A stretch of DNA of 64,000 bases from Planomonospora sp. ID67723 (lineage in GTDB: Bacteria; Actinomycetota; Actinomycetes; Streptosporangiales; Streptosporangiaceae): assembly GCF_015711605.1 (NCBI RefSeq), contig NZ_JABTEZ010000004.1:744001-808000 (forward strand). Direction: 5' to 3'. The position numbers and the translations under genes are program-made. The notes under the pieces are model-generated. The model did no database searches, was not told the origin of the DNA, and saw nothing but the letters and a program-made list of their open reading frames with translations. How positions within the stretch are numbered: position 1 is the stretch's first letter; each line of letters begins with the position of its first letter. Below, one piece after another: positions 1 to 9,809 of this stretch.

Positions 1-105
1 CGCGTCCTCGGGAGAGGAACACCGCCGCACGGCGTATCCCAGAATCTGCTCATAAGTTCGCCGGTACACCGCCTCGAACCGGGACCGGTCGTCTTGTTCA
101 CTCAC
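1..105 (-). CDS. ECF RNA polymerase sigma factor, N-terminal fragment cut by window edge
   Basis: Reading leftwards from a GTG at 103-105, 35 codons give a protein starting VSEQDDRSRFEAVYRRTYEQ and ending at the window edge. The pattern F-E-A-x-Y-R-x-x-Y followed by an aliphatic stretch and P-E-D-A is typical of sigma-70 region 2.1/2.2 of extracytoplasmic-function sigma factors, which direct RNA polymerase to stress or envelope promoters. A GAGGA ribosome site lies six bases before the GTG. Sigma region 4 and any anti-sigma partner lie outside the window, so the subgroup cannot be named. Confidence 0.62.
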   Translation of the reverse strand, partial: MSEQDDRSRFEAVYRRTYEQILGYAVRRCSSPEDA

Positions 106-332
106 TCGTCATCCTCGTCAGACCTTCCGAACGCTGCAGGCTTTCGATTCCTACGTGTCCGCAGGCGGCGACAGAATTTCAGGCCGGGCATGAACGACTG
201 AGCCGATCGGAGCGGGCCCGGCACATCCCGTCGCCGCCCTGATCCCAGAGCACTACACCGCCGTGACGGACCACTCGGCCGGCGGATACGAGACATATCG
301 AGTCGACACGCCAGATCGCCCGCAGCACCGTT

Positions 333-1652
333 TCAGCCGTGCTGACCCGGCACACGCTGATAGACGTCAGGAATATCGTCACCGTCACGGTCAGCGGTCT
401 CGGCTTCATGGATGTCCCGGTAGACGCGGTTGCGCAGACGCAGGATCACCGCCGCCAGCAGCGCCGCCACCAGAGAACCGGCCAGGACCGCCATTTTGAC
501 GTGATCGTCGCGGTCACTGCCGAGGCCGAAGGCCAGCTCACCGATCAACAACGACACGGTGAAGCCGATACCGGACAGGATCGACAACCCCAACACATCG
601 ACCCAGGCCAGACCCTCATCCAGCCGGGCATGAGTGAAGCGGGCCACCAGCCAGGTCGCGACCGCGATCCCGACAGGTTTGCCAACGGTCAACCCGACCA
701 CGATGCCGATGGCGACCGGATCGCTGAACGCGGTGACCAGGCCGCTGACTCCACCCAGCGGCACCCCGGCCGACAACAGCGCGAAGACGGGCACCGCCAC
801 CCCGGCCGAGACGGGACGGAAGCGGTGCTCGAAGTGCTCGGCCAAGCCGGGGCCCGCCTGCGGGTCACCGGCCGCCTGGCTGCGCACCACCGGCACCGCG
901 AAGGCCAGCAGCACTCCGGCGACGGTGGCGTGCACCCCGGAGGCGTGCACCAAAGCCCACACCGCCAGCGCCGACGGCAGCAGCAGCCACCAGGCGCGCA
1001 CTCGCCGGCGCACCAGAGCGGCGAAGACCGCCAGCGGCACTGCCGCCGCCGCCAGCGCCCCCCACGCCAGGTGGTCGGTGTAGAACACCGCGATGATGGC
1101 GATGGCCAGCAGATCGTCGACCACAGCCAGAGTCAGCAAAAAGGTGCGCAACGCCACCGGCAGGTAGCGGCCGATGACCGCCAGCACGGCCAGGGCGAAA
1201 GCGATGTCGGTGGCGGTGGGGATCGCCCAGCCCGTCGCCGCACCGGTCGCGTTGCCGGTGATGAGCAGGTACAGCCCCGCCGGGGCCACCACCCCGCCGA
1301 CGGCGGCCGCGACCGGTACCGCCGCCCGCCGCATCTGGCGCAGGTCGCCGGCGACGAATTCGCGTTTGAGCTCCAGCCCGGCGACGAAGAAGAAGATCGC
1401 CAGCAGCCCGTCGGCGGCCCAGGTGGCCAGATCCAGCCGCAGGTGCAGCACGGCGGGGCCGACCTCGGTGGCCCGTAGCGCCTCATACGCGCCTGACCAG
1501 GGGGAGTTGGCCCAGATCATCGCCGCCACCGCACCGGCCAAAAGCAGCGCGCCGCCGATGGTCTCCTTACGCAGGATGTCGGCGATGCGCCGCGCTTCGG
1601 GCCAGGAACCCCTGCCGAACAATCCAGCCGTGCCAAAGGCGTTACCGGTCAT
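333..1652 (-). CDS. nhaA: Na+/H+ antiporter NhaA
   Basis: A 439-residue inner-membrane antiporter that exchanges cytoplasmic Na+ (or Li+) for external protons. Family marks are the [13 protein letters not shown] segment, the [15 protein letters not shown] segment with the conserved Asp, and [11 protein letters not shown] with the paired aspartates that bind Na+/H+ in NhaA. About 11-12 hydrophobic helices are visible. The reading frame is open further upstream, but the ATG at 1652 is preceded by GGAG at five bases, and the 29 extra residues do not look like NhaA, so I use this start. The length is slightly above the E. coli protein because of N- and C-terminal extensions. It stands alone. Confidence 0.95.
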   Translation of the reverse strand: MTGNAFGTAGLFGRGSWPEARRIADILRKETIGGALLLAGAVAAMIWANSPWSGAYEALRATEVGPAVLHLRLDLATWAADGLLAIFFFVAGLELKREFVAGDLRQMRRAAVPVAAAVGGVVAPAGLYLLITGNATGAATGWAIPTATDIAFALAVLAVIGRYLPVALRTFLLTLAVVDDLLAIAIIAVFYTDHLAWGALAAAAVPLAVFAALVRRRVRAWWLLLPSALAVWALVHASGVHATVAGVLLAFAVPVVRSQAAGDPQAGPGLAEHFEHRFRPVSAGVAVPVFALLSAGVPLGGVSGLVTAFSDPVAIGIVVGLTVGKPVGIAVATWLVARFTHARLDEGLAWVDVLGLSILSGIGFTVSLLIGELAFGLGSDRDDHVKMAVLAGSLVAALLAAVILRLRNRVYRDIHEAETADRDGDDIPDVYQRVPGQHG

Positions 1653-1878
1653 CGATACTCCAGGTCGGGTCGGAAACAGATTGATCACTGCCGACCAGGC
1701 TTCCCGGCACACCATTGGCAACCTTACCGGTACATGCACCGGCGATCTCGGCTGCCCCCGCTACCGGCCATGACCCGCACTGCCGCGGCCGCCCTGAACC
1801 GCAAGGCGATCTCCGAGGACGGGTCCGGCGACCGCGACCACCCGGGAGCCCGTCCACCACCGCACCGCAGCCCGCAAC

Positions 1879-3603
1879 TCACAGAGCGCCGCCCGGCTCG
1901 GCAGAGGCGGTATAGCGGTTCTCGATGAGCTCACGCACCCGACGCCTGGTCTCGTCGGCCGGCTCGCCGCCGCCCCGCTCCACCTCGGCCACCTCGGCCG
2001 CCAGCTCCCCGTCCTTGACGTCCTCGGCAAGCCAGCGGGAGTAGTCCCCCCGACGCAGGTGGTACTCCCAGCTCTCGTCATCGACCCCGTCCGCTATATG
2101 ACAGAACGCCGTCAGATTGCCCGCCCGCAGGTTCAGCACCTCACGCGGGCCGCGGAAGTAGAAGCTCTTCTCCTCACCCAGCTCACCGGCCGCGTACTTA
2201 CGGCGATGCCGCTGGCGTTCCCCCTCCGGAGCCATCAGACGCGCACGGATCGGCTCACCGGACAACCGCCACAAGAGGAACTCCCCCGTGGGCAGGTCAC
2301 CGAGCGGCTCCGGACAATCCCCGGCCCGCCCGACGGCGGAGGCGAAGGTGGTCAAGACCTCGACGGGCCTCTCCCCCACCGCGACGACCGCGTTCAGAGT
2401 CCGCAGGACCGGTTCGCTGATCAGAGCAGGGTGGACGGTGACCAGCAGCAGCCCCCCGGCCCGGCGCAGCAACCCCACCGACTCCATACCGAACCCCTTG
2501 GGCATCATGTGGTGCGCCTCATCGACGATCAACCAGTGGGGATGCCCGTATCGGCTCCGTATCGCCGACAAACGCGGCAGAAGCATCTCGAAGAACCCCG
2601 GACGATCGTCCAGCGGCACACCCAGCAGGTTGACCACGAGGCTCTGCGCCGGGTTCCCGAGCACCTGGATGATCTCTTCCTCGGTGGGAGCACGCCGGGC
2701 GTCACCCAGCACGATGGCGTCTTCGATGCCGTCGGTGTAGTCCCCCTCGGGATCGATCAGGCAGAACTGGTAACCGGCTGCGGAGACGCGTTCCAGCAGG
2801 GCGGCCGCGACCGTGGACTTACCGCTGTTGGAAGGGCCGGCGATCAGCAGGCGCGTGCCGTACGGCGCCAGCCGCACCTGCCGCCCGCCCTCCGTGGTCC
2901 CCAGCGGCAGATGATGGCGACCGGGATCGACGTCGGCGAGGTCATCGTCGACGAGCCGATCGATGAGCTCGGCGACACCGGCCCCGCGCGGCCGACCGGT
3001 CACCAGATCGGAACGTTCTTTGATGGCCGGCAAGGCGTTGGCGACGGCCACCGAACATTCACAGGCGGCGAGAAAGGCATGGTCGTTCTCGGCGTCGCCG
3101 ACAGCGACGGTGTTGTGCGGTGACAGGCCGAGCGCGCCGAGGGCGGCGGCCAGACCTGTCGCCTTGTTCACACCCGACGGCAGGATCATCACCGCCCCCT
3201 TGTTGAAGATCACCTGGAGTTCGAGACCGAGGTCTCGGATCGTGCCCAGGACGGTCTCATCGTGGGGCTCCCGCGTGGCGACGATCACCGAACCGACGGT
3301 GAGCGGTTGCACACCAGCCTGCCGCAGACGCTCGACGAGCTCCGAGGGCGGAGCCTCGGCCAGCATGGTGGCCTCCTGCTGGGCCGGGTCGTACAGCACG
3401 GCCCCGTTCTCTATGACGATCCGTTCGAACAGATCGAACCGGTCGAAGGCAGAGGCGAGCTCGTCCATGTCCCGGCCGGTGACCATGATCAGCCGCCGAC
3501 CGGACCGCACAAGGCGCTCAAGGGCGGCCACGGTGTCGTCGTCGACCCGGCCGTCGCCGGCCAGCGTGCCGTCATAATCACAGGCCAAAGCGTGATAGCG
3601 CAT
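1879..3603 (-). CDS. HAD-IIB phosphatase fused to HerA/DUF87-type P-loop ATPase
   Basis: A 574-residue two-domain protein. Residues 1-215 are a HAD-IIB (Cof-type) phosphatase: ACDYDGTLAG holds the nucleophile Asp9 and Asp11, VTGRD is motif II, and VAVGDAENDHAFL is the Mg-binding motif. After a linker, residues about 240-500 form a P-loop ATPase with Walker A GPSNSGKST near residue 255 and Walker B WLIVDEAHH near 356, resembling HerA/DUF87 ATPases. The C-terminal 80 residues contain a conserved-looking FYFRGPREVLNLR patch. Family knowledge gives phosphatase and ATPase activities, but the joint substrate is unknown. It is a single gene, divergent from the chemoreceptor. Confidence 0.85.
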   Translation of the reverse strand: MRYHALACDYDGTLAGDGRVDDDTVAALERLVRSGRRLIMVTGRDMDELASAFDRFDLFERIVIENGAVLYDPAQQEATMLAEAPPSELVERLRQAGVQPLTVGSVIVATREPHDETVLGTIRDLGLELQVIFNKGAVMILPSGVNKATGLAAALGALGLSPHNTVAVGDAENDHAFLAACECSVAVANALPAIKERSDLVTGRPRGAGVAELIDRLVDDDLADVDPGRHHLPLGTTEGGRQVRLAPYGTRLLIAGPSNSGKSTVAAALLERVSAAGYQFCLIDPEGDYTDGIEDAIVLGDARRAPTEEEIIQVLGNPAQSLVVNLLGVPLDDRPGFFEMLLPRLSAIRSRYGHPHWLIVDEAHHMMPKGFGMESVGLLRRAGGLLLVTVHPALISEPVLRTLNAVVAVGERPVEVLTTFASAVGRAGDCPEPLGDLPTGEFLLWRLSGEPIRARLMAPEGERQRHRRKYAAGELGEEKSFYFRGPREVLNLRAGNLTAFCHIADGVDDESWEYHLRRGDYSRWLAEDVKDGELAAEVAEVERGGGEPADETRRRVRELIENRYTASAEPGGAL

Positions 3604-3914
3604 ACCGGTCGCCTACCCGCATGGCCGGGCGTTTCTTTCCGGGCAGGTGAATTCCGGGGAAAGTTACACCGACCGCTGACCCGGAGCCCCGCCCGGGTCT
3701 CCGCGGGGCACCTCAGGCCGGCAGACCGATCCCCGTGGCGGAGTCCCCAGTGATGGAACTCCCCTGGTACCTCGTCGCCGTCGAGCAGAAAGGTGGCCGG
3801 GCCCATGCCGGGCGGCCTGAGCCGCAGTGAGCCCCGCACGGCCCGAGAACGCGTCCCGGCCCTTCTTCGCGGGTGGGTGTCCGGGTGTGATCTTAGTTCT
3901 CACCTTGATGAGGT
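3604..3914. other. Intergenic stretch without a convincing gene
   Basis: This lies between the HAD-ATPase start and the 19-bp promoter element. Minus-strand frames are open across it, but they overlap the neighbouring gene, lack good ribosome sites and show no recognisable family. I see no structured RNA or strong dyad. Confidence 0.5.
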
Positions 3915-3933
3915 CCTTTACAATGTAGATCAT
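3915..3933 (+). promoter_or_regulatory. Copy 1 of 19-bp shared element, TACA-A-TGTA dyad
   Basis: The element CCTTTACAATGTAGATCAT lies in the divergent region between the HAD-ATPase and chemoreceptor genes. Two further copies stand at 11045 and 62113 in the same orientation. The core TACA-A-TGTA is an inverted repeat like those bound by BlaI/MecI/CopY winged-helix repressors, and TACAAT could also serve as a -10 hexamer. Its role as operator or promoter is inference; no BlaI-like gene is in the window. Confidence 0.5.
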
Positions 3934-4110
3934 ATAGTCCCGATCTCGCGTGGGCGTTCGAGATCGACGCCTTCGGCCCGCGTGACCGTGTCCGGCTGCC
4001 GCTCATCCCGCACCGCCCTCGGCGCACACGGCGGTGCCGAAAGGTGCCGAAACCGGAATGCCCTGCCCTCCCTTGCCCGCTCCCTCTCACCCGGTCCGGG
4101 AAAGGCTGGG

Positions 4111-5346
4111 ATGCCGGGCCCGCCTGCCGATACGAAGAACATGCCATCACCTGCCATCACCTCCCGCGCGTCCGGCCTGAACCGGTTGTGGCGGCTGTTT
4201 CCCAGCATGCGCTCCCTGCTGATGTTCCTGGCCATCAGCCTCAGCACGCTCGTCGTCGTCATCCAGACCGCTGGCGCGATGTTCTTCGTCCAGGACCACC
4301 TCCCGGCCGCCCGGTCCGACGAGTTCCTGCGCTACCAGGTCACCATCGGTGCGATCAGCGTTCTGGTCGTCTCGGCGGTGGTCTTCTGGGTCACCATCAG
4401 CGTGACCGCGCCGCTGCGCCAGACGCTGGCCTTCCTGAACCGGCTCGTCACCCGCGATCTCACCGCTCGCATGCCGATCGACGGCCGCGACGAGGTCGGA
4501 CAGATCGGCGCCGGACTCAACGCCATGGTCGATCTCATGGCCGACGCCATCGCGGGCATGAGCACCGGCGCCACCGAGCTCAGCCGATCCGCCGAGCGGC
4601 TCACCACGGTCAGCCAGGAACTGGACGCCAACGCCACCCGAGCCTCCTCGCAGGCCACCGCCGTCTCCTCGGCGGCCGGTCACGTGAGCGGCAACGTCCG
4701 GACCGTGGCGTCGGGCGTGGAGGAGATGACCTCCAGCATCAACGAGATCTCGCAAAGCGCCTCTCAGGCCGCCCAGGTGGCGGTCTCGGGCGTGGAGACG
4801 GCGACGAACACCAACGCCACGGTCAGGCGGCTGGGAGAGAGCTCTACCGCGATCCAGGACGTGGTCCGCTCCATCACCGCCATCGCCGAGCAGACCAACC
4901 TGCTGGCGCTCAACGCCACCATCGAGGCGGCGCGCGCGGGAGCAGCCGGCAAGGGATTCGCCGTCGTCGCCGGTGAGGTGAAGGAACTGGCCCAGCAGGC
5001 CGCGCAGGCCACCGACGACATCAGCACGCGCATCAGCGCGATCCAGACCGAAAGCCAGGACGCGGTCACCGCCATCGACCGGATCAGCCAGATCATCGCC
5101 GAGGTCAGCGAGTTGCAGACCAAGATCGCAAGCGCGGTGGAGGAGCAGACCGCGGTCACCGCCGACATGGGCCGCAGCGTCAGCGAAGCGGCCTCCGGCA
5201 GCACCGAGATCGCCGAAGGGATCACCGGCGTGGCGCACGCCACGCACGCCGCCTCATCCAGCGCCTCGCAGACCCGTCAGATGGCCCAGACCCTCCGTGA
5301 AGCCTCCCACCAGCTGCGCTCGGTGGCCGACAGCTTCACCCTCTGA
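4111..5346 (+). CDS. Methyl-accepting chemotaxis protein with minimal extracellular region
   Basis: A 411-residue chemoreceptor-like protein. The first membrane segment is about residues 34-60, only some 14 residues face outside, the second segment is about 74-98, then a HAMP domain (about 99-150) and a long coiled-coil signalling domain. The hairpin tip that contacts CheA/CheW is clear ([20 protein letters not shown] and following residues, near 257-296). The frame is open upstream to 3793; I choose the ATG at 4111 because AAAGG lies five bases before it, and the ATG at 4141 is the alternative. No ligand-binding domain is present, so it may sense a membrane or cytoplasmic state. No che genes are nearby. 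Confidence 0.9.
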   Translation: MPGPPADTKNMPSPAITSRASGLNRLWRLFPSMRSLLMFLAISLSTLVVVIQTAGAMFFVQDHLPAARSDEFLRYQVTIGAISVLVVSAVVFWVTISVTAPLRQTLAFLNRLVTRDLTARMPIDGRDEVGQIGAGLNAMVDLMADAIAGMSTGATELSRSAERLTTVSQELDANATRASSQATAVSSAAGHVSGNVRTVASGVEEMTSSINEISQSASQAAQVAVSGVETATNTNATVRRLGESSTAIQDVVRSITAIAEQTNLLALNATIEAARAGAAGKGFAVVAGEVKELAQQAAQATDDISTRISAIQTESQDAVTAIDRISQIIAEVSELQTKIASAVEEQTAVTADMGRSVSEAASGSTEIAEGITGVAHATHAASSSASQTRQMAQTLREASHQLRSVADSFTL

Positions 5347-5442
5347 CCGCACCGACTGCGGCACGGTCAGGGTCGGTCTCGGCTCCACCCGGCGTGACTC
5401 CACGTTGCCGATCACCGGACCGTGTCGTTACCTTGGGCGGCC

Positions 5443-6408
5443 ATGGGTTACGACACCAGCTTCCACGCCGTCGACATCGCGCTCGTCGAGGACCGGCTCC
5501 TGCCGTTCATCATCGGATACGGCAGCGACTCCGACCTCGACCGCCTCACCCGGGAGGCGGTCGAGCGCAGGAAGGTGCGCTTCCACGCCAAGGCCTGGGC
5601 GCTCGGCGCGCTGCGTGCCGCCGAAGCCCGGGGCGCCGACACGTTCGAGCCGCATCTTCACGTGTGGGGCAGACCGTACTTCGTGATCGCCGACTCCGCC
5701 GAGCAGGTCGTGCAGGATGTCCTGCGCTATCAGAGCGCCGGACCGGACGACGTGCCCACGCTGGCCCGAGAGATGATCGCCCGCCTCGATCCCGGTCTGG
5801 TCGATCTCGTCGAGCCGGACACACAAGGGACACTGCCGGCGGACCACCACCTCGCCATGGAGATCAGCTGGCGGATGCGGGTGCTGCGGCTGGCCGTCGC
5901 AGCCGTCCGTTCCGGCACCGAGACGATCCGGGACCCGGATACCGGCAGGGAACACTCCGCCGCGGCGCTCGTCGCGCGGGAGATACCCTTCAGCGTCGTG
6001 GAGTACGCGGCGGCGTTGACTCCGGGCTGGATGTCGCGGGGGAAGGTCTGGCCGACGCACCTGTGCCGGCTCGCGGACGTCCCGGCCGGGGGGTTCGGCC
6101 TGCCGCAGGCGCTGTTCGCGCCGCTGCGGGAGATGTTCCCGCAACTGTCGTGGATGAACGAGCCCACCATCGTCGAGAACTACATGGTCGGCGGCCTCGT
6201 GCCGCCCGGCGACGTCGCCGGCTCGCGCCGCGCCTTCGCCACGCGGTTCGAGGCCATCATGGCAGTGGCGCGGCGTGACGGCTGGGAGCCGACCGCATCC
6301 GTCAACCTCACCAAGATCGACGAGGCTTTCGCCCTCGCCGGGCATCTGGGGTACGGCTTCTGCGAGGCGACGGAGATCTACAACGGGATGGCGGGCAGCC
6401 TCAACTGA
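5443..6408 (+). CDS. Conserved hypothetical protein (MGYDTSFHAVD family)
   Basis: A soluble 321-residue protein with no signal peptide or membrane segment. The opening MGYDTSFHAVDIALVEDRLL is of a type seen at the start of uncharacterised actinobacterial proteins, but I cannot assign a function. The sequence is rich in Trp, His and charged residues in the middle (HLHVWGRPYFVIAD, DHHLAMEISWRMRV) and has no catalytic motif I recognise. The frame could start seven codons earlier at 5422, but the ATG at 5443 gives the family-like N-terminus. Coding bias is normal for the region. It converges on the amidohydrolase with six bases between stops. Confidence 0.65.
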   Translation: MGYDTSFHAVDIALVEDRLLPFIIGYGSDSDLDRLTREAVERRKVRFHAKAWALGALRAAEARGADTFEPHLHVWGRPYFVIADSAEQVVQDVLRYQSAGPDDVPTLAREMIARLDPGLVDLVEPDTQGTLPADHHLAMEISWRMRVLRLAVAAVRSGTETIRDPDTGREHSAAALVAREIPFSVVEYAAALTPGWMSRGKVWPTHLCRLADVPAGGFGLPQALFAPLREMFPQLSWMNEPTIVENYMVGGLVPPGDVAGSRRAFATRFEAIMAVARRDGWEPTASVNLTKIDEAFALAGHLGYGFCEATEIYNGMAGSLN

Positions 6409-6414
6409 CAAAAC

Positions 6415-7623
6415 CTATCCGGGGCCGGGGGTGTGCCGTCCCCGGCGTCCGGCCACCGGCCGACCGGCGAGATAGACGGCAAGAGGCCGGGCCACCGCGG
6501 TGATGTCGCGGGTCGGGTCGCCGTCGACCACCAGCAGGTCCGCGTCATAGCCGGGCCGTATGCGCCCCTTGCGGTCGCCCAGGCCGCAGGCGTCGGCGGC
6601 GACCGAGGTCGCCGCAGCCAGGACGGACGCCGCCGGCAGACCGGATCTGACGTACTCATCAAGGGTGGCGGGCAGCAGCCCGTGCGGCTTGGCGGGACCG
6701 ATGCCTCCGTCGGAACCGGCGACCAGGCGCACTCCGCCCCAGTGAAGACGGGCGACGGCTTCCTGCAGGACGGCCTCGGTGATACCGGCGCGCTCAGCCA
6801 TCGCCACGACCTGCGGCGGGACCACGACACTCGGGTCGGACCCCAGCGTCGCACAAATCATGATCTTGGAGTCGGCGAGTGCGGCGAGCAGCGCGTCGTC
6901 GAGCTGGACGCCGGTGGGAGTGAGGCAGGTGCAGTGCTCGATACCGTCGACGCCCGCATCCAGCGCCTGCCGTACCGCGGTGAGCGCGTGGGCGTGCGCG
7001 GTGATCGGCAGGCCGAGCGCGTGCGCCTCAGCGACCGCCGCCTTCAGCTCGTCGTCGGTGAACTGCGGGCTCATCGTGTCGGTGCCGGGTGTCAGCACGC
7101 CGCCACTCGCCATGATCTTCACGATGTCGGCGCCGCGGTCGGCCCGTTGCCGTACGGCGTCGCGCAGCCCGCTCGCGCCCCGGGCCTCGCCTCCCATCGA
7201 CCAGCAGTGCCCGCCCACACTGGTGATCGGCGCGCCGGCCGCCACGACAGCCGGCAGCCCTGGTCTGGCCCTCGACCGCCAGGCCGGCACGGCGTCCCGG
7301 TGATCGCCCAGGTCACGTACGGTGGTGACGCCCGCAGCCAGGTGCGCACCCAGCGACGCCTCGATGGTGGCGTCCAGCTGCTCTTCCGTGCACTCGGCGA
7401 GCCGGTCGAGCGCACCCGGCCCGCCGTCAGCGCACAGGTGCACGTGTGCGTCGATCAGACCGGGCAGCAAAGTGCCGTTCGGCAGGTCCTGCGTCGGCCA
7501 CCCGTCCGGTACCGCCGAACCGCGCTCCACCCCGGCAACGCGGCCGTCTTTCACCAGCACCACGGTGACTCCGTCGAGCAGTCGCTCTCCGTCGAACACG
7601 CTTGCCACCCGAATTGCCGACAT
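6415..7623 (-). CDS. Amidohydrolase, imidazolonepropionase-like
   Basis: A 402-residue metal-dependent amidohydrolase. An N-terminal beta domain precedes LLPGLIDAHVHL, the His-x-His metal site near residue 65. Later metal and catalytic positions are in ITAHAHA, GIEHCTCL and LVAGSDGG. The closing stretch IRPGYDADLLVVDGDP is the usual return to the beta domain. Such enzymes hydrolyse cyclic amides, dipeptides or related bonds; the substrate cannot be read from sequence. The frame is open for 51 more codons upstream, but that part is low-complexity Arg/His, so the ATG at 7623 is preferred, with an in-frame GTG at 7629 as an alternative. It is monocistronic. Confidence 0.87.
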   Translation of the reverse strand: MSAIRVASVFDGERLLDGVTVVLVKDGRVAGVERGSAVPDGWPTQDLPNGTLLPGLIDAHVHLCADGGPGALDRLAECTEEQLDATIEASLGAHLAAGVTTVRDLGDHRDAVPAWRSRARPGLPAVVAAGAPITSVGGHCWSMGGEARGASGLRDAVRQRADRGADIVKIMASGGVLTPGTDTMSPQFTDDELKAAVAEAHALGLPITAHAHALTAVRQALDAGVDGIEHCTCLTPTGVQLDDALLAALADSKIMICATLGSDPSVVVPPQVVAMAERAGITEAVLQEAVARLHWGGVRLVAGSDGGIGPAKPHGLLPATLDEYVRSGLPAASVLAAATSVAADACGLGDRKGRIRPGYDADLLVVDGDPTRDITAVARPLAVYLAGRPVAGRRGRHTPGPG

Positions 7624-8004
7624 ATTCACCGAACCACAATAGGCAGGGCGCCAAGAGCGGTGCATGGAGACCGGACAACGGTGGCGGCGATCACATGACT
7701 TCGACAGGAATAGGACGACATGCCCATCCGAACCGTGCCGATGGTCTGCCCCTGCTCGGCGTCCCGCACCGGCCACGCCGGCGTTACCTCAGGATCGGAT
7801 AACGGCGCACCGTTTCGGACCGGCCTCACCACCGGCCGGTTCCCGGCTCGATCCCGGACCGCGGCTCCCCCGCCGGGCGGGTGCGAACGCGCAACAGGTC
7901 CCACTGGTACACCGCGTTCGCCAGGTCTGCCCGCCATCCGGCCGGGCATCGTAGATGCAGAGCACCAGACCGCAAGCGACGATCAACGAGAAGAGACGAT
8001 CACT
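7624..8004. other. Intergenic region before the GerMN gene
   Basis: About 380 bases between divergent genes. The GerMN reading frame is open back to 7720, but residues there do not resemble a secreted protein and a signal peptide begins at 8005. No other gene, hairpin or dyad stands out. Confidence 0.5.
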
Positions 8005-8952
8005 GTGCTCACCACCCGACCCCTCACCACCCGATTCCTCATCACCGCCACCGTCACGGCCGGGCTGCTGCCCGTACCGGCTCACGCCGCCTCGGCCCCC
8101 GCCCCGCCGCGGGAGACGGCGGCACGGCACTCCACGCAGCAGAACGCCCCACCCGCCGTCCCGACCCTCGTCGACGTGCGCGCCACCCACCATCCCGGCC
8201 TGGACCGGCTGGTCTTCGAGTTCCGTGGTCCCCTCCCCACCCGGCGCAGCGCCCGCTACGTCACCCGGCTCATCGGCGACCCCTCCGGCATGACCGTGCG
8301 CGCCGCCGGAAACGCCCTGCTGCACCTCCGCTTCGCCGACGCCACCGGCCACGACGACAACGGCGAGGTCACCTACGGACCGACCCGGCGCACCTACCCC
8401 CTGCCCGGCGTCATCCAGGTCGTCACCACCGGCGACAACGAGGCCGTGCTCTCGGTCGGAGTGGGGCTCGCCAAGCGCACGCCTTACCGGATCTACACCC
8501 TCACCCGGCCCAACCGGGTCGTCGTCGACATCGCCACGCCGTACCGGACCGTCAAGGTACGCACCTACTTCCTCAACAGCCGCAACTTCGCCAGCGGACG
8601 CACGCCGTACACCACCGCGGTGATCCGGCCGGTGGCCCTTCCGGGCACCGCCTACGGGGCGCTGCAGCGCCTGTTCGCCGGACCGACCCGGGCCGAGTAC
8701 GCCAGGGGTCTGCGCTTCACCGGCTCCAAAGTCACCGGTTTCAGCAGGCTGACCGTCAAGAACGGCATCGCCCGGGTCCACCTGACCGGACGGTGCACCA
8801 GCGGCGGATCCACCTTCACCGTCGCCGACCAGATCACGCCGACGCTCAGACAGTTCCCGTCGGTCCGCTGGGTCAAGATCTACGACGCGGCCGGCCGGAC
8901 CGAACGACCCGCCGGCCGTTCCGACTCCGTCCCCGAGTGCCTGGAGCCGTGA
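8005..8952 (+). CDS. Secreted AMIN-like/GerMN domain protein
   Basis: A 315-residue exported protein. The first 31 residues form a Sec signal peptide (basic start, hydrophobic TATVTAGLLPV, cleavage near AHA-AS). Residues about 48-190 look like an AMIN-like beta domain (LVFEFRGPLP, IYTLTRPNRVVVDIATPY). Residues about 192-305 match the GerMN fold, with PYTTAVIRPVALPGTAYGALQRLFAGP and VHLTGRCTSGGSTFTVADQI. GerMN is known from spore germination protein GerM and actinobacterial lipoproteins such as LpqB; a cell-wall or polysaccharide-binding role is inferred. The GTG start at 8005 follows AAGAGA. There is no lipobox, so it is probably released. Confidence 0.8.
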   Translation: MLTTRPLTTRFLITATVTAGLLPVPAHAASAPAPPRETAARHSTQQNAPPAVPTLVDVRATHHPGLDRLVFEFRGPLPTRRSARYVTRLIGDPSGMTVRAAGNALLHLRFADATGHDDNGEVTYGPTRRTYPLPGVIQVVTTGDNEAVLSVGVGLAKRTPYRIYTLTRPNRVVVDIATPYRTVKVRTYFLNSRNFASGRTPYTTAVIRPVALPGTAYGALQRLFAGPTRAEYARGLRFTGSKVTGFSRLTVKNGIARVHLTGRCTSGGSTFTVADQITPTLRQFPSVRWVKIYDAAGRTERPAGRSDSVPECLEP

Positions 8953-9129
8953 GCCCCTATGAGCGAGAAGACAGCACCGTGTCGGGCGAGAGCTCGGCGC
9001 AGGCGCACACCGACGAGCGGAGAGCGGCCCATCCATCGGTGTGCGCGAAGGACTTCCCGCCCACCGCAGGTGGTTCCGGAGCCCCTCCTGTGGGACGATC
9101 AGCGCCGACGCCGGCGTAGGAGAAGGTGA

Positions 9130-9732
9130 ATGGAGTCCTTCAGCCCTACCTCACCGCCCGCCGGCTACCCCCGCGCCTTCGAGCGCACCGCCACACTGGC
9201 CGACGGCAGGACGGTCTTCGTCCGCCCCATCGTGCCCGACGACGCCCCCGAGCTGGCCGAAGCCTTCCGCACCGCCGACCCCGACACGTTACGTAGCCGG
9301 TTCCTGGGGGGTGCTCCCTCACTGAACACGCGCCTCCTCGCCCACCTGACACAGGTCGACTACATCAACCGGTTCGCCCTGGTCGCCCGCGACGCCACGA
9401 CCGGCCGTGGCGTCGCGATCACACGATACGAGTCGCCCGGAGGAAAGAGCGCGGAGGCGGCGGTCGCCGTCGACCCCGCCTGGCGCCGGGTCGGGCTGGC
9501 CACCGTCCTGGTCGAGATGCTCGCCGAAGCCGCTCTCGACCACGGCATCACCTCCTTCACCGCCTCCTACCTGGCCGACAATCAGCCGGTGGCGGCGCTG
9601 CTGGCCGGGGCGGACGCCGGACGGCAGCAGATCAGGCAGGGAATCACCGAATCCTCCGTCACCTTCGACCGGGCCCGGATCGCGGCCAGGCACCCACACG
9701 ACCCGGACCGACAGGGGCGGACACCTCCGTGA
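9130..9732 (+). CDS. GNAT-family N-acetyltransferase
   Basis: A 200-residue acetyltransferase of the GNAT fold, which transfers acetyl from acetyl-CoA to an amine. The acceptor-side start LADGRTVFVRPIVPDDAPEL is typical, and AVAVDPAWRRVGLATVLVEM contains the R/Q-x-x-G-x-G/A pyrophosphate loop (here RRVGLA). The segment ITSFTASYLADNQPVAALLA follows, as in GNAT proteins that resemble acyl-CoA synthetase-linked protein acetyltransferases. A strong AGGAGAAGG ribosome site lies before the ATG. The substrate is unknown. The gene downstream is on the opposite strand. Confidence 0.85.
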   Translation: MESFSPTSPPAGYPRAFERTATLADGRTVFVRPIVPDDAPELAEAFRTADPDTLRSRFLGGAPSLNTRLLAHLTQVDYINRFALVARDATTGRGVAITRYESPGGKSAEAAVAVDPAWRRVGLATVLVEMLAEAALDHGITSFTASYLADNQPVAALLAGADAGRQQIRQGITESSVTFDRARIAARHPHDPDRQGRTPP

Positions 9733-9809
9733 CGGCCGTCGGCCGGTGCCCGGCCGGCCTCCCAGGAGGGCGGGCGACGACGGCCCGGCACAAGCCGCGA
9801 TGCGTGACC

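Noticed and set aside
339-1478. Long plus-strand frame across nhaA
   Set aside because: It is Gln/Arg/His-rich antisense shadow of the NhaA gene caused by high G+C.
3489-3839. Minus-strand frame over the HAD-ATPase start region
   Set aside because: It overlaps the real gene start in another frame, has no good ribosome site and no family resemblance.
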